NCBI RefSeq assembly: GCF_024436395.1 | Contig: NZ_JAFMZO010000002.1 | Coordinates: 124,001 to 188,000, forward strand | From: Paradesertivirga mongoliensis | GTDB taxonomy: Bacteria > Bacteroidota > Bacteroidia > Sphingobacteriales > Sphingobacteriaceae | DNA: 64,000 nt | Direction: 5' to 3' | In this document: positions 24,582 through 34,313 of the stretch, piece by piece | How the letters are laid out: each line of letters opens with the position of its first letter | Position numbering within the stretch: position 1 is the stretch's first letter | Notes under the pieces: generated by a model | Database searches by the model: none | What the model saw: only the letters and a program-made list of their open reading frames with translations | Told to the model about the DNA's origin: nothing | Made by a program: the position numbers and the translations under genes

Positions 24582-25466
24582 TTAAAAACCGTACCCTACC
24601 GTCAGGTCGATAACGCCTCCTGTAAAGCCTCTTACTTTACTGGGCTCCGAATTATACATAAGCGACACCTTCAGACTTTCGGCATATTCGTACCCGGCTC
24701 CTCCGGAAAAACTCTGGTTGCTGTGATACATGGTGTACAAGCTCAGGGTTTGATTAAAACTAAACTCCGATGCAACATCCCATTGATTTTTATATCCTTT
24801 TATTCCTCGGAAGGCTACCAGGGGTTTGATGCTAAAGCTTTCTTCGCGGTTAAATTCGTACGATGCGGCACTATAGAAGGTAGAATAATCTACCGTAGAA
24901 AACTCGTTAGACCGCTTTTGGTTAAGGTTGAGATAACTGAATTGTACTTCTAGAGCGTTGTTGATATAGGCTATACCGAAATTTCCGTCGATCAGGCTTT
25001 TACGCTTATTATTAAAATTCGACAAAGCGGGATCTTCTGAGCCCGCGCCGCTTGCTTCGCCCAGATCGAGCTGTTCGCGTGTCCAGGCCAGCGAAATTCC
25101 AAACCGGATACCTTGCTCATCCCCAAGCGGAAGCTTATAAGCGAACGATCCCATTGCCTGGGTGCGGCGCAATAAACCGGCCTTATCAGATATAAGGTTT
25201 ATCCCGACACCCACCTGCTCTGAAAGCGCCGTATTTGCCGACAATGACATGAGAGCCGGTGAGCCCTCTATTTTATTCCATTGGCTGCTGTAATTGATGA
25301 AAATATTGGTCTTCTCTTCTTCTTTTCCTGCCATAGCCGGATTTACAAGATAGGGATTACTGAAATACTGACTTTTAAGCGGTGTAAGCTGCGCCAGACT
25401 ACTTTTAGCAGTGCAGGTTACGAGTATGAAAAAGATAATTCTTCGCATTTCTTTTTTTCGAAACAT
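24582..25466 (-). CDS. PorP/SprF-family outer membrane protein (type IX secretion), 294 aa
   Basis: A signal peptide (about 1-25) is followed by 'FSNPYLVNPAMAGKEEE', the hallmark of PorP/SprF proteins, and a beta-barrel-like rest ending on an aromatic residue (Phe). SprF-type proteins help a specific partner adhesin across the outer membrane with the type IX machinery. The ATG directly follows the stop of the SprB-like gene (TAGATG), so the two are a tightly coupled pair. It is most likely the dedicated partner of that gene. Confidence 0.9.
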   Translation of the reverse strand: MFRKKEMRRIIFFILVTCTAKSSLAQLTPLKSQYFSNPYLVNPAMAGKEEEKTNIFINYSSQWNKIEGSPALMSLSANTALSEQVGVGINLISDKAGLLRRTQAMGSFAYKLPLGDEQGIRFGISLAWTREQLDLGEASGAGSEDPALSNFNNKRKSLIDGNFGIAYINNALEVQFSYLNLNQKRSNEFSTVDYSTFYSAASYEFNREESFSIKPLVAFRGIKGYKNQWDVASEFSFNQTLSLYTMYHSNQSFSGGAGYEYAESLKVSLMYNSEPSKVRGFTGGVIDLTVGYGF

Positions 25467-26975
25467 CTACTTTATCAGAGTAATAAATCCTTTTTTAATG
25501 CCCGCGACCGGAGCGTCGAAGCTGATGGCGTAATAATAAGTACCCTCGGCCAAAGCCGAGCCGTTTATCGTCCCATTCCAGTCGTTTTTATAGTTCCGCA
25601 CTTTTAGTAACACTCTTCCCCCTCTGTCAAACACTGTGAGAGAATGCTCGGGGAGTGTGGTAATTCCTTCCACCTCCCAGAGATCGTTAATGCCATCACC
25701 GTTCGGACTAAAATTATTCATAGCCTTTACACCGGCCACATCAAAAGCCGGTTCTGAAATTGCGACCGTAGTAGTAGCGGTTGCTGATGCTGCATCTCGC
25801 AAAGTAAAGGTATACGTGCCTGCTCTGAGCTCGGTAAAATCCGGTGTCGCCTGAAAAGATGTTCCATCCTTACTATATTGATATGGAGGTACTCCGCCAC
25901 TTCCTGTTAAAGAAACAAGACCAGTACTTTGGCCATATGCATCCACATCGGTCTTAGAACCAAGGGCCAGCACCAGAACCGGAGGTTCCGTCAGACTTAA
26001 GTTAACACTACTCGTTCCCGACGCGGCATCGCGAACGCTGAAAGTATACGATCCGGCAGGTAAAGCAGAAAACGTATTTACCGACTGATAGGTGGTTCCA
26101 TCTTTACTGTATTCGTATGGTGGTGTTCCGCCGCTTGCACTTAAGGTAACGCTTCCGGTACTCTGACCGTTAATTCCGATATTTGTTTTTGTGGTAACAC
26201 TCAGTGCCAGCGGAGCGGGTTGTGTGATAGTGGCTGTAAGTGATGAAGAATTAAAAGCCGCATCACGAATAGTAAAGGTGTAAATTCCAGCTGCCAAGCC
26301 TCCAAACGTAGCCGAAGTCTGATAGCTTATGCCGTCCTTGCTAAATAGATAAGGAGGCGTTCCGCCAGCCCCGGCTAAAGTTACAGAGCCGGTGTTTTGA
26401 CCAATAACAGCAATATTTGTCTGAGTAGTTAAATAAACGGTAAGTACATTTGATTGCGTGATGGTGAGATTTACACTGGCAGTGTTCAGGCTGGCATCCC
26501 TCACAGTAAAGGTATAGTTACCTGCCGTCAACGAACCAAAAGTGGCCGAAGTTTGGTAGTTTATACCATTTTTACTAAACTGATATGGAGCCGTTCCGCC
26601 TGCAGCAGCTAAAGTTACAGAGCCGGTGGCCTGTCCGATTACATTCACGTTGGTTTGTGAATTAACAGACAACACAAGAGTGGAAGCCTGGGTAATCGTT
26701 GCATTAACCGTGGCTGTTGCTAGCGCCGCATCTCTGATAGTAAATACATAATTTCCGGCGGCAAGTGCGCTGAATGTTGCTGAAGACTGAAAAGTTATTC
26801 CGTCTTTCGAGTATTGGTATGGCGCTGTTCCGCCGCTACCCAACACCGTTACGGCTCCCGTACTCTGTCCGTTAATTGCCACGTTGGTTTGCGAACTAAT
26901 AGAAACAGATAGTGATTGGGCTATGCCCGTATGGAAGGTGAGAGAAAGTAAGATGATTGCGATGCTGAGCTTCAT
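25467..26975 (-). CDS. SprB-repeat adhesin with gliding-motility C-terminal (type B) sorting domain, 502 aa
   Basis: A signal peptide (about 1-19) precedes five SprB-type repeats of about 77-79 residues, each with 'GSGGTAPYQYSKDG'-like and 'AGNYTFTVRDA'-like segments. The last ~90 residues are the CHU_C/gliding-motility C-terminal domain: 'NNFSPNGDGINDLWEVEGI', 'VFDRGGRVL' and 'DWNGTINGSALAEGTYYY'. This domain directs export by the type IX system. The protein is a small cousin of SprB (thousands of residues) and should sit on the cell surface. Confidence 0.92.
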   Translation of the reverse strand: MKLSIAIILLSLTFHTGIAQSLSVSISSQTNVAINGQSTGAVTVLGSGGTAPYQYSKDGITFQSSATFSALAAGNYVFTIRDAALATATVNATITQASTLVLSVNSQTNVNVIGQATGSVTLAAAGGTAPYQFSKNGINYQTSATFGSLTAGNYTFTVRDASLNTASVNLTITQSNVLTVYLTTQTNIAVIGQNTGSVTLAGAGGTPPYLFSKDGISYQTSATFGGLAAGIYTFTIRDAAFNSSSLTATITQPAPLALSVTTKTNIGINGQSTGSVTLSASGGTPPYEYSKDGTTYQSVNTFSALPAGSYTFSVRDAASGTSSVNLSLTEPPVLVLALGSKTDVDAYGQSTGLVSLTGSGGVPPYQYSKDGTSFQATPDFTELRAGTYTFTLRDAASATATTTVAISEPAFDVAGVKAMNNFSPNGDGINDLWEVEGITTLPEHSLTVFDRGGRVLLKVRNYKNDWNGTINGSALAEGTYYYAISFDAPVAGIKKGFITLIK

Positions 26976-27373
26976 TCGCTAAAAATTGAAAGTATAAATT
27001 GATTCTCGTAATCTCTAAAACAACCTATACACCTCCAACCGCCGCATATAAATCAATTTTTTTGCGTATTAGGTATTAACATAAATTGACAATGCGGTTC
27101 GAACAAACCTGGTTCCACATATGTCTTAGCCTGCTTTTCGGATGGTTTCCGACAAGTGCCCCCTTTTCTTAACCAAAAGTAGTATAAATAACGGAAATTT
27201 AGAATCAAAATAACGATATCCTGGCGTACCCTGATACTTACCAATTTAGGTAAGAGGCATGTGTCAATTTAACTTCGGCTACCCGCGAATTTATTTATCT
27301 TTGCCGCCTTACAGATATCCCAGTCTGGTACTAAAGTAATTCGACTTTAGACATTTAAATTTTATTCCCATAC
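26976..27373. other. Intergenic region between divergent adhesin and SulP genes
   Basis: It contains one TATCTTTG box (27296-27303) for the SulP gene. A 63-codon minus-strand frame lacks support. No hairpins of note. Confidence 0.5.
27296..27303 (+). promoter_or_regulatory. TATCTTTG -7 box upstream of the SulP gene
   Basis: Exact match to TAnnTTTG, 70 bases before the ATG at 27374; no clean -33 box. Confidence 0.45.
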
Positions 27374-28909
27374 ATGACGCCTTTTTTGCAACGGCTAAAC
27401 ATTTCGCAAAAAGTTGATTATAAAACCGAAATCCTAGCCGGTTTGACAGTAGCGATGACCATGATGCCAGAGTCGCTGTCGTTCGCCATCCTGGCTGGCA
27501 TGCCGCCTCTTACCGGCTTATACGCAGCCTTTATTATGGGTTTGGTAACTTCAATCTTTGGAGGACGCCCAGGTCTTATATCCGGGGGAGCCGGAGCAAC
27601 AGTAGTTGTTTTGATAGCCTTAATGAACTCTCATGGACTTGATTATGTATTTGCCGCTGTTGCCCTGGCTGGTGTAATTCAGATCCTGGTCGGACTTTTT
27701 AAGCTTGGAAAATTCATCCGGCTGGTACCGCAACCTGTAATGTTCGGATTTGTGAATGGCCTGGCGGTGATCATTTTCATGGCCCAGCTTGAGCAATTTA
27801 AAACAGTAGTAAACGGCAGAACCCAGTGGCTTAGCGGAGAACCCCTGTTGATAATGGCCGCGTTAACAGCCTTTACAATAACTCTTATCGTAATTCTTCC
27901 ACGTCTCACGAAAGCATTTCCTGCTTCTCTTGCAGCCATTATAATTGTATTTCTGGTAGTTATGATCTTTAATCTAGACACCAGAACAGTCAGAGATATT
28001 GCATCGGTAAGTGGGGGCTTCCCTCCTTTTCATATCCCTCAGATACCTTTCTCCCTGGATACCTTAGCGATCATTTTTCCGTATGCGCTGATTATGGCTG
28101 GTGTAGGTCTTACTGAAGGCCTACTGACATTGAACCTGGTTGATGAAATTACAGCAACCAGAGGAAACAGCAACAGGGAATGCTTAGCTCAAGGAGGCGC
28201 CAACATTCTCAACGGTTTCTTCTCGGGGATGGGTGGCTGCCCCATGATCGCCCAAACGCTTGTGAATCTTTCGGCCGGTGCAAGAACCCGGTTCGCAGGC
28301 ATTATTGCTGCCCTAACCATTTTAGCGATCATTTTTGTAGGGGCGCCGATTATTGAGCGGGTCCCGATGGCAGCGCTGACGGGTGTGATGATAATGGTGG
28401 CTATCGGCACTTTCGAGTGGATGAGCTTTCGAATCATTAATAAAATGCCACTGCACGATATTTTTGTGGGTGTGCTGGTTGCAATAATCACGGTCTGGCT
28501 GCATAACCTGGCGCTGGCAGTGTTGATTGGTGTTATTATTTCGGCGCTGGTATTTGCATGGGACAACGCTATCCGCATTCGCGCAAAGAAATTTATTGAT
28601 GCCAATGGTATTAAACACTACGAAATATTCGGGCCTTTATTCTTTGGTTCGGTTGCTGCGTTTAACGAGAAGTTTGATGTTGTTAATGATCCGGAAGAAA
28701 TTATTGTCGACTTTAAAGACAGCCGGGTTGCCGATATGTCGGGCATTGAAGCGCTTAACAAACTCACCGAAAGGTATCGGGCGGCTGGTAAGAAATTACA
28801 TTTAAAGCACCTTAGCGAGGAATGCCGCCTGCTCTTAAAAAATGCAGAAGATGTTATCGAAGTAAATATTCTGGAAGATCCTATCTACCATGTGGCTGGC
28901 GACAAGTAG
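27374..28909 (+). CDS. SulP-family anion transporter with STAS domain, 511 aa
   Basis: The membrane domain spans about residues 20-400, with the SulP signature early on ('PESLSFAILAGMPPLTGLYA', 'GGRPGLISGGAGATVV') and 'GMGGCPMIAQTLVNLSAGAR' near residue 297. A STAS domain occupies about 415-505 ('VDFKDSRVADMSGIEALNKL'). The family carries sulfate, bicarbonate or other anions; the sequence resembles the bicarbonate/sulfate branch, but the ion cannot be assigned. The gene is monocistronic. Confidence 0.9.
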   Translation: MTPFLQRLNISQKVDYKTEILAGLTVAMTMMPESLSFAILAGMPPLTGLYAAFIMGLVTSIFGGRPGLISGGAGATVVVLIALMNSHGLDYVFAAVALAGVIQILVGLFKLGKFIRLVPQPVMFGFVNGLAVIIFMAQLEQFKTVVNGRTQWLSGEPLLIMAALTAFTITLIVILPRLTKAFPASLAAIIIVFLVVMIFNLDTRTVRDIASVSGGFPPFHIPQIPFSLDTLAIIFPYALIMAGVGLTEGLLTLNLVDEITATRGNSNRECLAQGGANILNGFFSGMGGCPMIAQTLVNLSAGARTRFAGIIAALTILAIIFVGAPIIERVPMAALTGVMIMVAIGTFEWMSFRIINKMPLHDIFVGVLVAIITVWLHNLALAVLIGVIISALVFAWDNAIRIRAKKFIDANGIKHYEIFGPLFFGSVAAFNEKFDVVNDPEEIIVDFKDSRVADMSGIEALNKLTERYRAAGKKLHLKHLSEECRLLLKNAEDVIEVNILEDPIYHVAGDK

Positions 28910-29041
28910 CGTCGAACAATGTGAATTGTGTTACTCTTGCAATTCTAGGCAAATGAAAATAGTTCTTTGACAGAAATAGCCCATTTTTCGAAACATAGAA
29001 AACTATTTGGTGTTCAATCACAGATAAACATCTACTGATAA

Positions 29042-30208
29042 ATGACGAGTTCCATTATAGTTTTCACCGATAAAAAATCTGGTGAGGAAGCCGGGCAGGC
29101 CCTTGGGGCAGAGATCAAATTAAAAATGGGAGATAAAATCCCGCAGGTTGTGATCCTTTTCGCTTCTTCTGTTTATGATTTTCCTGCGCTTTTAAAAACC
29201 CTAAAAAGAGAATGTAAGCCCGAAATTCTGGTGGGTAGTTCCTCGGCCGGAGAATTCACGTCAAATGATTTTGGAACCGACTCGGCCTGCGCAATTGCGC
29301 TGCATTCTACCGAGATGAAATTTTCTGCCGGATTAGGAACCGGAATAAAAGAGAGCAGAAGTAAAGTGGTTGACGAGTTATTCAACAGGCTGGAAGACCT
29401 GGAGAACGCCCAATATCAATACCGATCTGCAATGATTTTTGCAGACGCACTATCGGGATATACCGATGAAATTATTGACCTTTTAACTGAGAAGACCGCG
29501 GGAACATATCAATTCTTCGGCGGCGGCGCCGGTGATAATGCCAACTTTAAGCGGACACATGTTTTTTTAGATGAAGAAGCTGTTACAGATTCGGCAGTTA
29601 TTCTGGAAATTCTTTCCAATAAGCCCCTCGGTATTGGGGTAAGCCATGGATGGACCCCCGCAGGCCCTAAAATGAGGGTCACAGAAGCAGAGGGGATGCG
29701 TTTAATTAGTATTAACGGCAAATCGGCTATAGAAGTCGTGGCTGATTATGCTGAAAAAACTAACCAAGATTTTGACGTTTCCAACCCAGTCCCATTTTTT
29801 TTGCATAATGTAATAGGCATTGAAATGAGCGATGGCTACAAACTTCGCGTGCCGCTCGTAATAAATGATGACGGCTCGCTAATTCTGGCATCCGATATTG
29901 CAAATGGTTCGTATATATCTTTTATGAGCACCGATGCAGACTCTGCACGTAAAGCTGCTCTTACAGCTACGAACACAGCTTTAATGCAATTAGACGGAAA
30001 TAAACCTAATGTTGCCTTATTTTTTGATTGTGTTGCAACGCGGCTTCGTTTGGGAAAAGACTTTGGCTTTGAATTGAATCAGGTCAAAGACACTCTGAAT
30101 GAAATAAATTATGCCGGCTGTAATACGTACGGGCAAGTGGCGAGAGTAAACGGGCAGTTTAATGGATTTCACAACTGCACCGCGGTGGTTTGTGTGATAC
30201 CCGAGTAA
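29042..30208 (+). CDS. FIST N/C-domain sensory protein, 388 aa
   Basis: The FIST N domain covers about residues 25-220 ('PEILVGSSSAGEFTS', 'FFGGGAGDN') and the FIST C domain about 220-370 ('FFDCVATRLRLGKDF', 'GCNTYGQVA'). FIST domains are thought to sense small ligands, perhaps amino acids. There is no signal peptide, so it is cytosolic. Its stop overlaps the ATG of the following histidine kinase (TAATG), making a ligand-sensor/kinase pair very likely. Confidence 0.88.
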   Translation: MTSSIIVFTDKKSGEEAGQALGAEIKLKMGDKIPQVVILFASSVYDFPALLKTLKRECKPEILVGSSSAGEFTSNDFGTDSACAIALHSTEMKFSAGLGTGIKESRSKVVDELFNRLEDLENAQYQYRSAMIFADALSGYTDEIIDLLTEKTAGTYQFFGGGAGDNANFKRTHVFLDEEAVTDSAVILEILSNKPLGIGVSHGWTPAGPKMRVTEAEGMRLISINGKSAIEVVADYAEKTNQDFDVSNPVPFFLHNVIGIEMSDGYKLRVPLVINDDGSLILASDIANGSYISFMSTDADSARKAALTATNTALMQLDGNKPNVALFFDCVATRLRLGKDFGFELNQVKDTLNEINYAGCNTYGQVARVNGQFNGFHNCTAVVCVIPE

Positions 30209-31422
30209 TGATTTTAGAACTGATAGCCAACCTCTATAAGCCTTCAGACAGGCACCAGTCCGCTATAAAGCTGGCGGAATACCTGAACGGCAGGGATTTT
30301 ATCATCTTTATTAAAGACCCTGTAATTGATGTGTATTTGCCGGGTCCGGGTTTTACACAAACTTTGTACGGCGGCAGCACATGGGATTCATTTTTAAATT
30401 CCGCAGCGAAAACTCAATATTCTGGTAAACTCGCCTATCCCGACAAATACAATTTAATGGATGCCATTGGCTATCCGGGGCCGGACGAATCAATCATAGT
30501 ATTGCTGGGAACAAGTGTATTGCACCCCGAACTCGATCAGCTTAATAAGATAATGCCTTTAATAGTAGCCCTTTTAAAACAGGAGCAGGCTTCCATTGCT
30601 GTCAAAAGCCTGGCAGTGACTGCTGAAAAGGAGACTAAAAAAGCCGAGAAACTGGCGTATCAGCTCGATATAATGGGACAAAATCTGCGAAAGACCCTAA
30701 TGCAGCAGCAAAAGGATAAGGCGGAGATCAATGACCTTATGAAAAAAAAGGATGAGTTTATGAATATAGCCAGCCATGAACTCAAAACCCCGGTAACCAG
30801 CATGAAAGCATACCTGCAAATGATTTCTCAGAAACTTCTTCCATCGTTAAAGGATAAGCAGCTCAGCTCATTCATCGAGAAATCAAATAAACAGATAGAT
30901 AAGCTCGCTGTTCTCATAAATGATTTGCTTGATGTAAGTAAGATCCAGGCCGGAGAAATGACCTATCAGTTCAGGAAGTTTAATTTTAGCGCGCTGGTCA
31001 AAGACGCTGTGGACGAAGCTTTAAATAGCACTTCAGAACACAAAATAACTGTTCACTGTACGTTACCACCAGATTTTGAAGTTACCGGCGACAGGATTAG
31101 ACTAGAACAGGTTTTAAATAATATTCTGTCAAACGCCATTAAATACTCTCCAAGCAGCGACGAAATAATAGTAAACGTAGGCTTGGTTAATAACTATGTT
31201 GAGGTTTCTATTACCGATTTCGGCATCGGGATCTCGGGCGAACAACTCCCCCAGGTTTTCGACCGGTTTTTTAAGGTTCAAAATGAAGACAAGCGCTTTT
31301 TTGGTCTTGGACTGGGGTTGTTTATCTCTTCAGAAATAATAAAGGCACACCATGGCGAAATTGGTGTTGACAGCTGTTTGGGGGAAGGATCGAAGTTCTG
31401 GTTCAAAATACCTGCCAAGTAG
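30208..31422 (+). CDS. Sensor histidine kinase paired with the FIST protein, 404 aa
   Basis: The start is taken at ATG 30208, overlapping the FIST stop, rather than the TTG 18 bases upstream. The N-terminal 160 residues are soluble and unassigned, followed by a coiled coil (about 135-180), HisKA with His in 'NIASHELKTPVTSMKAYLQM', and HATPase with 'NNILSNAIKYSPSS', 'DFGIGIS' and 'FFGLGLGLFIS'. No membrane helix is visible, so both partners are cytosolic. No response regulator is adjacent; its target is elsewhere. Confidence 0.9.
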   Translation: MILELIANLYKPSDRHQSAIKLAEYLNGRDFIIFIKDPVIDVYLPGPGFTQTLYGGSTWDSFLNSAAKTQYSGKLAYPDKYNLMDAIGYPGPDESIIVLLGTSVLHPELDQLNKIMPLIVALLKQEQASIAVKSLAVTAEKETKKAEKLAYQLDIMGQNLRKTLMQQQKDKAEINDLMKKKDEFMNIASHELKTPVTSMKAYLQMISQKLLPSLKDKQLSSFIEKSNKQIDKLAVLINDLLDVSKIQAGEMTYQFRKFNFSALVKDAVDEALNSTSEHKITVHCTLPPDFEVTGDRIRLEQVLNNILSNAIKYSPSSDEIIVNVGLVNNYVEVSITDFGIGISGEQLPQVFDRFFKVQNEDKRFFGLGLGLFISSEIIKAHHGEIGVDSCLGEGSKFWFKIPAK

Positions 31423-31456
31423 GTGATTTACCCCAACCGGCAACATATAGCAGACA

Positions 31457-31488
31457 TAAAAAAAGCTCTGCCAAACAGAGCTCTTTAT
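31457..31488. terminator. Bidirectional terminator between kinase and cold shock genes
   Basis: AGCTCTG and CAGAGCT form a 7-bp stem with a 5-base loop. A-rich and T-rich flanks serve both converging genes. Confidence 0.8.
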
Positions 31489-31506
31489 ACGTATAGCTTT
31501 ATCCCA

Positions 31507-31704
31507 CTAAACTTTCCTCACCTTTACAGCCTGCAATCCCTTGCGGCCTTCTTCTACTTCAAACTCCACGTTATCGTTATCACGTAAGCCATTTACTCCC
31601 CCGTCTATATCCTTAAAATGTACAAAGATTTCCTTGCCGTCTTCCTGTGTAATAAAACCGTAGCCTTTTTGAGCATTGAACCATTTAACTTTTCCAGTTT
31701 CCAT
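31507..31704 (-). CDS. Cold shock protein (CspA family), 65 aa
   Basis: A single cold shock domain with RNP1 'KGYGFI' and RNP2 'IFVHF', preceded by 'GKVKWFNAQ'. It is an RNA/ssDNA-binding chaperone. The length is the family norm. A leader of about 90 bases runs from the promoter at 31802-31834, as is usual for temperature-controlled csp mRNAs. Confidence 0.95.
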   Translation of the reverse strand: METGKVKWFNAQKGYGFITQEDGKEIFVHFKDIDGGVNGLRDNDNVEFEVEEGRKGLQAVKVRKV

Positions 31705-31801
31705 AATTTTTATTGTGATAATTTGCGTTAAATCAGCTGCTTTAGATCCTGAAAAATAATTGGTTAGTTAATTATTCAGACTGAAAAGACAGACAACAAA
31801 T

Positions 31802-31834
31802 CAAATATATAAAATTTAAGTTTTGAATAACAAA
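31802..31834 (-). promoter_or_regulatory. Promoter of the cold shock gene
   Basis: On the minus strand, TTTG (31831-31834), a 21-base spacer and TATATTTG (31802-31809) fit the Bacteroidetes pattern, though the spacer is slightly long. Confidence 0.6.
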
Positions 31835-31872
31835 CTTGAGCAAATGAAATTATTGTCAGTTCAAACTCGGCG

Positions 31873-32925
31873 CTACTCCTCTTCTTTAAAGTAAACTTTG
31901 TAATAGTTCATTGCTTTGCTATCATCAAACCCTTTTTCTATCAGTTCCTTGTTACCATGTATGTATATATGAAAGTTCTTGTCGAGCTTCAATACACTTT
32001 TAAACACCTTCGCCTGCTTTTTTACAGCCGGCGTAGATATATCAAATGAATCGGCTATTTCGGTATCAAACTCTTTCTCGTAGTTCTGTTTAAAGCTTTT
32101 GAATGATTCGATCGCCTTTGGATTTCCTATAACCTCGTTTGAAAACTCGTCCATTTCGAAGCTCTCTTTTTCTTTGAAATATTTCATCGACCGGTTTAAC
32201 AGGTCAATTTTATCGGCTTTCGTCATCTCGAAATCCTCTTCCAGCTTATTAGTAACAAAGCTTTTATACACATTCAGTGTATTACTGGTCTGGTTATAAT
32301 TGTCGTTGCGGATCTTTAACTTTAAAAACTCATCTTTCCAATAAACAGCCTCACCCGACTTGTTCGTTTGATCGACAACTAACACTTTAAACCCTTCTTC
32401 CTTATCGGTATTGAAAATTAAACAGCCTTTGTCCAGTTTTTGAATATTGATCCCCTCCTGCTCATATCCGAGGTTAAAGCCGCTATCTTCCGGGTAAACT
32501 TTCAAATAGGTTTCTTTCGTTTCCGATTTAAATATTCCAATCGCATCCAGCAGTTCACCCTCTATCTGAACGTTGTTAAAATAAGCAACATAAAGCTCGC
32601 CCGACTTGATTTTAGGATGATTGGTAAGGTCGAATAGATATTTGGTAATCTGCTGACTGACCTCATGAAAACGCCCTTTTTCTTTAAATACTTCCGTGGA
32701 AAAGTGAAACAGTTCATTTAGGTTTAAATCACTCGAATGAAGAAAGCGATACACTTCATTTACTTTTTCAAATGGTTTCAGATAATACTGCATCAACAGA
32801 TTCGACAGAAACTCATCTTCAATCTGCAGCGAGGCATCAGAAAGCACATAAAACTCGTCCTGTAATTTATTGCCTACCCGATGGATTGAAAGTTGTGCCA
32901 GAGAGGCCTCAAAAAAAGATACCAT
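31873..32925 (-). CDS. Nucleoid-associated protein (NdpA/37-kDa family), 350 aa
   Basis: The whole length fits the NA37 family: an N-terminal 'LSIHRVGNKLQDEFYVLSD', a central 'GELYVAYFNNVQIEGELLDA' and a C-terminal charged region ending in 'YYKVYFKEEE'. There is no signal peptide or membrane helix. Family members bind DNA in the nucleoid and are sometimes linked to prophage control; the role here is unknown. Confidence 0.8.
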   Translation of the reverse strand: MVSFFEASLAQLSIHRVGNKLQDEFYVLSDASLQIEDEFLSNLLMQYYLKPFEKVNEVYRFLHSSDLNLNELFHFSTEVFKEKGRFHEVSQQITKYLFDLTNHPKIKSGELYVAYFNNVQIEGELLDAIGIFKSETKETYLKVYPEDSGFNLGYEQEGINIQKLDKGCLIFNTDKEEGFKVLVVDQTNKSGEAVYWKDEFLKLKIRNDNYNQTSNTLNVYKSFVTNKLEEDFEMTKADKIDLLNRSMKYFKEKESFEMDEFSNEVIGNPKAIESFKSFKQNYEKEFDTEIADSFDISTPAVKKQAKVFKSVLKLDKNFHIYIHGNKELIEKGFDDSKAMNYYKVYFKEEE

Positions 32926-32972
32926 AATTGAAATATTTTGTGATATGGAAAGGTATTGTCAATATTATCAGA

Positions 32973-34166
32973 TTAACCCGCCAAAGAATCGTCCTCTTGT
33001 TTTGACGGGAAAAGCGGCCTAAAATACAAATATATAAGAGCAATAAAAGCTGTTCCCGCCGATAAATAAAACAGCATCGGAATTCTGGAAATTACGTCTT
33101 TAAAGACCCATCCTGCAAACAGTGCCCCTAAACCAATCCCTGCTTCGAGTGCGATATACATGGTAGCGACTGCCTTTCCTCTCCGGTCAGGGTGACTCAG
33201 ATCAGCCGTCCATGCATTAACCGCCGGAGATAAAATACCCGTCCCTGCCCCGTAAACTAACGATGCAAAGAGAAGCATATTAACCGAATCGGCCAGTCCT
33301 ATCAGAATCAATGAAACTCCAACCAGTACCAGTGAAAATTTGATCACGATAACTCTTCCGTACTTATCGGATGCCTTTCCCGCTATAAAGCGAACCAAAA
33401 CAGAGGCGATGGTAAAGGTCATAAAGAACAATCCCTTGTTGGTAATTCCTAAATGAGCCGCCCAATCTGGCACCAATGTTAACAAAGCTCCATAACTCAT
33501 ATACGACAGAAGAGTGACTACTGCTGCGGGAAGAACCTGAGTTTCGATAATCTCATTTCTGCGAATCTTCAGCAGTGAAAGGCTAAAACGCTGCTTTGGC
33601 TTTAGAGTTTCCTTCATATTGAGAACCAACAGAATAGATAATAGCGCTAAAACCGATGAAAAATAGAATAACATATCTATCGAATATCTCGAGGTGATGG
33701 CACTGCCCATTGCCGGGCCTATAGCCATTCCTGTACTGAAGGCCAGACCGTGCAGGCCCATAGCCTCCCCCCAGCGTCCGGCAGGAACAATATCGGCTAT
33801 ATAAGCCGAACTGGCTGTTGGTTTAAAACCTGTTGAAAATCCATGAATAAGTCGTAAAAACAAAAAGCCGGAAACCGTTGTGAGCAAGGGGTATAGTACC
33901 CCGCAAATCACACAAACAACAGAACCGACCGCCATTATTGGTACTCGGCCGATACTGTCAGTCAGCTTCCCGCTAAAAGGCCGTGAAATACCCGCGGTTA
34001 GGGTAAATAACGCGATGATTAATCCCTTATATTCGGCACCGCCCAAAGAACTCAGATAGGCCGGTAATTCAGGGATCATCATATTAAAACTCGCCGAAAA
34101 AAGCAGGGAACTCGTGCAGAGTAATGCGAATTGGAGATTGTATATCGGATGTTTTGCAGCAGACAT
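32973..34166 (-). CDS. MFS transporter (drug/metabolite exporter type), 397 aa
   Basis: Twelve predicted helices are visible, with an MFS motif A-like 'GKLTDSIGRVPIMAVG' after helix 2 and 'GKASDKYGRVIVIKF' in the second half. The start is set at ATG 34166, because the in-frame TTG upstream overlaps the -7 box TATTTTTG at 34176-34183. Substrate unknown; the fold is closest to small exporters. Confidence 0.87.
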   Translation of the reverse strand: MSAAKHPIYNLQFALLCTSSLLFSASFNMMIPELPAYLSSLGGAEYKGLIIALFTLTAGISRPFSGKLTDSIGRVPIMAVGSVVCVICGVLYPLLTTVSGFLFLRLIHGFSTGFKPTASSAYIADIVPAGRWGEAMGLHGLAFSTGMAIGPAMGSAITSRYSIDMLFYFSSVLALLSILLVLNMKETLKPKQRFSLSLLKIRRNEIIETQVLPAAVVTLLSYMSYGALLTLVPDWAAHLGITNKGLFFMTFTIASVLVRFIAGKASDKYGRVIVIKFSLVLVGVSLILIGLADSVNMLLFASLVYGAGTGILSPAVNAWTADLSHPDRRGKAVATMYIALEAGIGLGALFAGWVFKDVISRIPMLFYLSAGTAFIALIYLYFRPLFPSKQEDDSLAG

Positions 34167-34175
34167 TGGAAGATG

Positions 34176-34183
34176 CAAAAATA
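34176..34183 (-). promoter_or_regulatory. TATTTTTG -7 box just upstream of the MFS start
   Basis: Exact TAnnTTTG match on the minus strand, nine bases before the ATG. The expected leader is only a few bases. Confidence 0.45.
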
Positions 34184-34313
34184 GCGGAATTATCCGGACG
34201 GAGGGTTACTATTACATTTTTACACGCTTAATAAAACTGTCATTTTGACAAGCTGGAGGGCTTTGGAACAACCCTTGCTAATCCCTTCCCAAACAATTCG
34301 AAATCATACAACT

